A stretch of 64,000 bases of DNA from Bacteroidota bacterium (GTDB lineage Bacteria; Bacteroidota; Bacteroidia; Cytophagales; Cytophagaceae). Positions 59,302-64,000 of the stretch are shown here, piece by piece. Location: the NCBI GenBank assembly GCA_023428135.1, contig JAEYZG010000062.1:62001-126000 (forward strand), read 5' to 3'. Position 1 is the stretch's first letter; the number at the start of each line of letters is the position of its first letter. The notes beneath the pieces were generated by a model. It did no database searches, was not told the origin of the DNA, and saw nothing but the letters and a program-made list of their open reading frames with translations. The position numbers and the translations under genes were made by a program.

Positions 59302-61287
59302 TTACTTATCTATGATTACAAACTCTGTTCTTCTATTTATTCCGTCTTGATTTACCTGCCCATTATTGACGGAACTATCTTCACCATATCCTTTTGCAAC
59401 TAATCTCTTTTTAGAAATCCCTCTTGATACCAGATAGTTTAATACCGCCTCTGCCCTTTTCTGTGACAAGTTCCTGTTATACTCCTTTTCACCTTTACTA
59501 TCCGTATACCCTGCAATTTCAATCCTTATAGAAGGATTGTCATCCAAAAGTTTTATCAGATTTTCGAGGTCTGAATTAGACTCTGGTTTTAATTCTGATT
59601 TATCAAAATCAAAATAAATATTTCTGAGGACAAATCTTTCACCCAGATCCAGTTTTTTCAATTTTATATCAACGACCTGATTGTTATTTATTTTCTTGTC
59701 TTTATGTATTTCAATATCTTTCAGAAACGGAACATAACCTTTTGCATAAGCGGAAAGCACATAAGCACTTGGTGTATCAATCTTTATTTTTATATAATAC
59801 TCTCCATCTGGTTTACTGAATATTTCATTGATAACATTTCCTTTATTATCTTTTATTTGCACCAACGCATTGGATATAGCTTTAGTTGAAACAGCATCCA
59901 ATACCTTTCCGGATAATATAAAGGATTGTGCCTTATCAACAGATGGATTTGATGAGTATTTCCTTTCCCTGATCGTTTGTAATCTTGCCTGAAGGTCCTG
60001 ATAGTCTGACCTTGGAGGCATTGAGATTCTGTAAATGTCTTTATCTCCATAGCCACCTTCTTTTACCGAAGCATAATATCCGTATTTGCCATCTCCGGAC
60101 AAAATAAAGTAAAGATCATTATCAGCTGAGTTTATGGGGTATCCAAGATTTTCAGGTACTGACCATTTTTTTGATTCTTCATTGAAAACTGATTTGAATA
60201 TATCAAAACCGCCCATTCCCTTATGGGAACGAGAGCTAAAATAAAGTGTTTTACCATCAAGATCCATAAAAGGACTTTCCTCATCGGCTTCCGTATTAAT
60301 CGGAAGACCAAGATTTGCAGGTTTCCCCCAACTTCCGTTGTCTAGTTTCTCTGAAACCCAAATATCATTTCCACCTGCTCCCCCTTCGCGATTACTTGCA
60401 AAGAATAATTTCTTTCCATCAAAAGAAAGACAAGCTCCATTCTCAAAATATTTTACAGAATTGACTTCACTTCCTACAGAAACAGGCTTTGACCATTTGT
60501 GATCCTCAGTAAGGCTGCACACATAAATATCTCCGTTTCCATTATCTTTATAAATAAATAATTGATTTCCGTCAGGTGAGATTCCGACAGAGGCTTCGTG
60601 TGAAGTAGTATTGACCGGGAACCCCAAATTTTGAGGCTTAGCCCAACCTTCATTTGTTTTTTTACTTAAATACAAATCCTCGAAATACATTCCCGACTGG
60701 TCTGTGACTCCACCTGTAGAACCGGGGCGTCTTGAAGTAAATATAAGAATAGAATCATCCGCTGAAATAACGGGGGCATATTCGGGGTAAGATGTATTGA
60801 TAGCTGGTCCTAAATTATCAATTTTTACAGGAACAGGATTTGCAATAAACTCTAATCCATTCCTGCATTCATAAATTCGTCGATCAACTTTTTTGATTTC
60901 TTCCTTATCAGTTATAGAACCCTTGTAATTCTGATAATTTTCTATCGCCTTTTCAAAATTATGATTGAACTGATTGGCGATTCCAAGGTATTTGGTGATA
61001 TGGTAATCAGAAGATAATCCCAAAGCCGAGGCTTTTTCCAGGTAAGATAATGCCTTAAACTTAAAATCGCTTTCCAGATATAAGATTCCAATTTTATAAT
61101 TGACATCGGCTTTATTGGGATTTATTTCCAATGCTTTGAGATACAACTCAAGTGCTTTCTTCTTGTCTTTTTGTGCCAATGCGGCTTCTGCTTCTTTAAT
61201 AATTTTCTTTTCCCCCTGAGCACGCACTGAAATGCTTGCTAACAAAGAGTATGAAAAACATATTATAAAAAAACAAAGCTTTTTCAT
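59302..61287 (-). CDS. TPR-PD40-OmpA family protein
   Basis: 661 residues: signal peptide (cleavage near VRAQG), TPR about 30-130, PD40 propeller about 165-410 (VTDQSGMYFEDLYLSKK, EESPFMDLDGKTLYFSSR, YPINSADNDLYFIL), a CarboxypepD/CRD-like beta domain about 445-540, and one OmpA domain about 550-661 with GYTDSKGEKEYNRNLSQKRA (peptidoglycan-binding Asp and Arg). The architecture matches the PorE-type T9SS protein and many other Bacteroidota envelope proteins. It is the middle of three, 59 bp after the first and 29 bp before the third. Confidence 0.88.
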   Translation of the reverse strand: MKKLCFFIICFSYSLLASISVRAQGEKKIIKEAEAALAQKDKKKALELYLKALEINPNKADVNYKIGILYLESDFKFKALSYLEKASALGLSSDYHITKYLGIANQFNHNFEKAIENYQNYKGSITDKEEIKKVDRRIYECRNGLEFIANPVPVKIDNLGPAINTSYPEYAPVISADDSILIFTSRRPGSTGGVTDQSGMYFEDLYLSKKTNEGWAKPQNLGFPVNTTSHEASVGISPDGNQLFIYKDNGNGDIYVCSLTEDHKWSKPVSVGSEVNSVKYFENGACLSFDGKKLFFASNREGGAGGNDIWVSEKLDNGSWGKPANLGLPINTEADEESPFMDLDGKTLYFSSRSHKGMGGFDIFKSVFNEESKKWSVPENLGYPINSADNDLYFILSGDGKYGYYASVKEGGYGDKDIYRISMPPRSDYQDLQARLQTIRERKYSSNPSVDKAQSFILSGKVLDAVSTKAISNALVQIKDNKGNVINEIFSKPDGEYYIKIKIDTPSAYVLSAYAKGYVPFLKDIEIHKDKKINNNQVVDIKLKKLDLGERFVLRNIYFDFDKSELKPESNSDLENLIKLLDDNPSIRIEIAGYTDSKGEKEYNRNLSQKRAEAVLNYLVSRGISKKRLVAKGYGEDSSVNNGQVNQDGINRRTEFVIIDK

Positions 61288-61346
61288 ATCACCTTATATA
61301 CTAATCCTGCATAAATAGTAAATGCAAGATAGGTAATTAAACCTAA

Positions 61347-63338
61347 TCAGTTTCCGATGATTTCAAATTCCGTTCTTCTGTTGAGCTGACGGCCTTCCTC
61401 GGTATCATTTGTTTCCATAGGCCTGTCAAATCCATATCCTTCAAATTTCAACCTTGCAGAATCAATTCCCTTTTTGATAAGATAGTCTACCACAGCCTGT
61501 GCTCTTTTCTGTGAGAGATTTTTGTTATAATCCGCAGATCCTTTATTATCAGTGTGACCGGAGATTTCTATCTTTAAAGTCGGAACCTTAACGAGTAATT
61601 CATGCAACCTTTCCAGCTCAGCAGTTGATGCCGGTCTTAAAGTTGCTTTATCAAAATCAAAAAATATGTTTCTTAACACAATCCTAGTTCCAACAGCGAC
61701 CTTCTTGAGTTCCACATCCTTCACGATTTCCTGATAGCTGGTACTTCCCGGAATATCAAAATTTTCAGAATGAAATAAATAGTCTTTCTTTTCGACTGCT
61801 ATTCCATAGTTTTTTCCTGACGGAAGAATAACAAGATAGCCCCCTGTAAGACTATTGGTTGTTACTTCATGAATGACTTCATTTTTTTCATTATCAATGA
61901 TCAGCAATTTACTTTCAAGTGGTGCTTTTGTAAGTGCATCTGTAACTGTGCCTTTTAGAATGGTAATCGGATTAAATGCTTCTACTTTTGCTATTGATAC
62001 AAGTTTTTTCTTTCCCGGTTCTTTGCTTTCATTAACACTTTTTCCTGAAACTTCTGCAAGTTCTTCCGGCTTAGGCATACTGATCCTATATACATCTGTC
62101 TCCCCTTGGCCACCCTCTCTTTCACTTGCATAATAACCATGTTTATTATCAGCTGATAGTACGAAGTATATATCGTCATCAGCGGTATTGATAGGATAAC
62201 CCAGGTTTTCAGGAGCAGACCATGTTCCATCTGTTTTCAGAGTGGATTTATAAATATCATACCAGCCCATTCCTGCGTGGCCTTTTGAGCTAAAGTAGAG
62301 CGTCTTTCCATCCGGATGTATAAAGGGAGCATCATCATCATATTCAGTGTTGATAGTCTTTCCCAAGTTAACAGCTACTCCCCATTTTCCTTTTTTATCC
62401 TTTTTACTCATATAAATATCTAGCCCACCCAAACCGCCTTCACGATCGCTGGTAAAATAGATAGTGTTGCCATCCGCAGTCATGGAAATGGATTTTTCAT
62501 CCGCTTTTGTATTAATGTTTTTACCAAGATCCTGAGGTTTGGACCATTTACCGTCCTGCAATGTAGATAAAAATATATCTCCCTTACTATCATCACTATC
62601 TCTGTATATAAATATCTGACTACCATCAGGAGAAATGGCTATACTTGCATCATGAGCTTCAGTATTGATGGGTTTCCCAATATTCTGAGGAGCAGTCCAC
62701 TGACCGTTTTTGTTATAGGAAATGTAGATATCTTCAAAAAGTAGTCCCTGTTCATCTAGAGCCTCACCAGTCCCTCCCTCTCTTCTGCTTGTAAACACGA
62801 GTACGGATTCGTCTGCAGAAATCACCGGTCCATGATCTATAAACCTGGAATTGATTATGGGGCCCATGTTTTCAATCTTCGCTTTAACAGGATTTTTTAC
62901 ATAGATAATACCGTTTTCGCATTCATAAATTTTTCGATCCGTTTTTTTGATCTCTTCTAAATCCTTCTTGTCAATTTTCGCTTTGTATTCCTGATAATAT
63001 TTCAATGCTTCTTCAAATCTGTGGTTGTATTGGTAAGATTTACCGAGAAGCTGAAGAATTTTAGGATCAATATTAGGATTTACTTCGTAAGCTTTTGTAA
63101 GATAAGGCAGGGATTTCGTATGGTGAATTGTATTTAAATAAGAAACGCCAAGTTTAAAATTCGCTTCCGCATTATTTTTTTCCAGATCAAGCACCTCAAG
63201 ATAAGCAGTAATTGCTTCCTTATATTTGCGTTCATCGTAGTAATAATTTGCCTTCTTTAAAGATTTCTTGATATTGGGCTGAGCAATTCCAGCAAAGGAA
63301 CAAATTAGCAACAGGACCAGGAGATACGATTTTCGCAT
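61347..63338 (-). CDS. TPR-PD40-OmpA family protein
   Basis: 663 residues, first of three tandem paralogues. Signal peptide (cleavage near GIAQP); TPR about 25-130; PD40 propeller about 160-405 (LLFEDIYISYNK, DDAPFIHPDGKTLYFSSKGH, YPINTADDDIYFVL); CRD-like beta domain about 450-545; OmpA domain about 555-663 with GHTDNKGSADYNKNLSQKRA. It is probably outer-membrane linked and bound to peptidoglycan. It closely resembles the next protein. It begins 323 bp from engB, so the operon promoter lies in that gap. Confidence 0.88.
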   Translation of the reverse strand: MRKSYLLVLLLICSFAGIAQPNIKKSLKKANYYYDERKYKEAITAYLEVLDLEKNNAEANFKLGVSYLNTIHHTKSLPYLTKAYEVNPNIDPKILQLLGKSYQYNHRFEEALKYYQEYKAKIDKKDLEEIKKTDRKIYECENGIIYVKNPVKAKIENMGPIINSRFIDHGPVISADESVLVFTSRREGGTGEALDEQGLLFEDIYISYNKNGQWTAPQNIGKPINTEAHDASIAISPDGSQIFIYRDSDDSKGDIFLSTLQDGKWSKPQDLGKNINTKADEKSISMTADGNTIYFTSDREGGLGGLDIYMSKKDKKGKWGVAVNLGKTINTEYDDDAPFIHPDGKTLYFSSKGHAGMGWYDIYKSTLKTDGTWSAPENLGYPINTADDDIYFVLSADNKHGYYASEREGGQGETDVYRISMPKPEELAEVSGKSVNESKEPGKKKLVSIAKVEAFNPITILKGTVTDALTKAPLESKLLIIDNEKNEVIHEVTTNSLTGGYLVILPSGKNYGIAVEKKDYLFHSENFDIPGSTSYQEIVKDVELKKVAVGTRIVLRNIFFDFDKATLRPASTAELERLHELLVKVPTLKIEISGHTDNKGSADYNKNLSQKRAQAVVDYLIKKGIDSARLKFEGYGFDRPMETNDTEEGRQLNRRTEFEIIGN

Positions 63339-63660
63339 ATTTTGACTAACTGTTAAGCGTTTATTAAGGGGTAGGATAAGACAAAGTTATTTAGAAATCA
63401 ATGTGTTTCCTCTTTGCAATTTCTTAATAAGAGAATATTATTTCTTCCTTAAATTCAATTTATAACTTTTTTTTTAATCAAGAAATATTTTGAGCAATTA
63501 TTCCAATCTGTTCAATACGGGCTGCATTTGAAATTGTTTTTGTCACATCCTTACAGAGTAATTCTAAAATACGCTATGTTATATTAAGCCAATTCTCTTA
63601 ATTTTGTCTTTCTTTTAGAAAATTTCAACCGGCGAAATTCCGCAACGAAAGACTACAATT
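63339..63660. other. Divergent intergenic region between the OmpA operon and engB
   Basis: AT-rich, with no gene or RNA. Two candidate -7 boxes are visible: TAACTTTG on the minus strand (63382-63389) for the OmpA operon and TAATTTTG on the plus strand (63599-63606) for engB. Neither has a TTG at the correct -33 spacing, so both are tentative. Confidence 0.4.
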
Positions 63661-64000
63661 ATGATAATAAAAAATGCAGCTTTTGTCCAAAGCAAAACCA
63701 ATTATAAAGATTGCCCCTTACCTGATAAATGTGAATTTGCATTTATCGGCAGGTCAAATGTGGGGAAATCTTCTCTGATAAATATGCTTACCGGACAAAA
63801 AGGATTGGCAAAAACCAGTGGCAAACCAGGCAAGACCCAGTTGATCAATCATTTTATTATTAATGAGAAATGGTATTTAGTTGATTTACCAGGTTATGGA
63901 TGGGCCAAAGTAAGCAAAGAATCCAAAGCCAAATGGGAAAAAATGGTTAAAGATTACCTCACTCTAAGAGAAAATTTATTTTGCGTATTTGTACTGATCG
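63661..64000 (+). CDS. engB: Ribosome biogenesis GTPase YihA/EngB, 3' partial
   Basis: The first 113 codons of a TRAFAC GTPase that is essential for assembly of the large ribosomal subunit. The start MIIKNAAFVQSKTNYKDCP leads into G1 GRSNVGKSS at about 30-38, G2 GKPGKTQLIN, G3 DLPGYGWAK. The frame continues past the window edge, where G4 (TKxD) would lie. ATG 63661 fits the usual start of the family. Confidence 0.93.
   Translation, partial: MIIKNAAFVQSKTNYKDCPLPDKCEFAFIGRSNVGKSSLINMLTGQKGLAKTSGKPGKTQLINHFIINEKWYLVDLPGYGWAKVSKESKAKWEKMVKDYLTLRENLFCVFVLI

Noticed and set aside
1..64000. tRNA, rRNA, riboswitch or insertion sequence
   Set aside because: Reading the longer intergenic stretches by eye, I saw no tRNA-like T-loop, conserved riboswitch core, transposase or inverted terminal repeats; a covariance-model scan would be decisive.

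Overview
This AT-rich window reads as chromosomal DNA of a Bacteroidota, most likely order Cytophagales (Cytophaga or Sporocytophaga-like). That placement is inferred from the gene families: a type IX secretion (T9SS) protein PorT beside ubiE, two secreted proteins with T9SS C-terminal sorting domains, three TPR/PD40/OmpA proteins, DUF2851, 7TM-DISM and poly-HAMP sensor kinases, methylmalonyl-CoA epimerase, and few Shine-Dalgarno sequences. I saw no rRNA, tRNA, CRISPR, prophage or insertion sequence. Both window edges cut a gene (the ThiF-nitroreductase gene at the left, engB at the right).

Region by region. 1-8.6 kb: a tight operon of a ThiF-like/nitroreductase fusion, a FeeM/AHL-synthase-like acyltransferase and a 7TM-DISM histidine kinase, followed by a receiver-kinase and, convergently, a PAS kinase. 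8.7-11.6 kb: a lipoprotein pair resembling MbnP and its di-haem partner MbnH, then a T9SS cargo protein. 11.7-19.7 kb: a signalling block of a lone receiver, a receiver-kinase and a 2097-residue hybrid kinase with eleven 92-residue poly-HAMP units. 20-24 kb: housekeeping genes (thiL, methylmalonyl-CoA epimerase, IscA-type protein, PurF-like amidotransferase). 24-32.7 kb: the membrane arm of complex I, nuoH to nuoN, on the minus strand, without nuoA-G alongside; its NuoI has a long, repeat-rich C-terminal tail.

33-40 kb: a lone receiver, a NeuD-like acetyltransferase, a GT-C-type membrane glycosyltransferase and several multi-pass membrane proteins, probably envelope polysaccharide or lipid modification. 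40-46 kb: DUF2851, pyrF, two tandem lolA-like genes, ftsK, pyrD. 46-49 kb: a DUF2071 gene, a small degraded glycosyltransferase-like remnant, an XRE regulator with a basic tail and an orphan small protein. 48.6-54.3 kb: xerD divergent from an aroQ-aminotransferase-rnhA-methyltransferase operon, a saccharopine dehydrogenase-like protein and an esterase. 54.4-63.3 kb: an envelope/secretion region with a T9SS cargo, porT, ubiE and three tandem TPR-PD40-OmpA proteins, then the start of engB.

The points most worth a second look are the ThiF-nitroreductase/acyltransferase/DISM-kinase operon, the poly-HAMP kinase, the NuoI tail, the MbnP/MbnH-like pair, and the OmpA protein with a second, degenerate OmpA domain. 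All family assignments come from reading motifs by eye; no database search was run.
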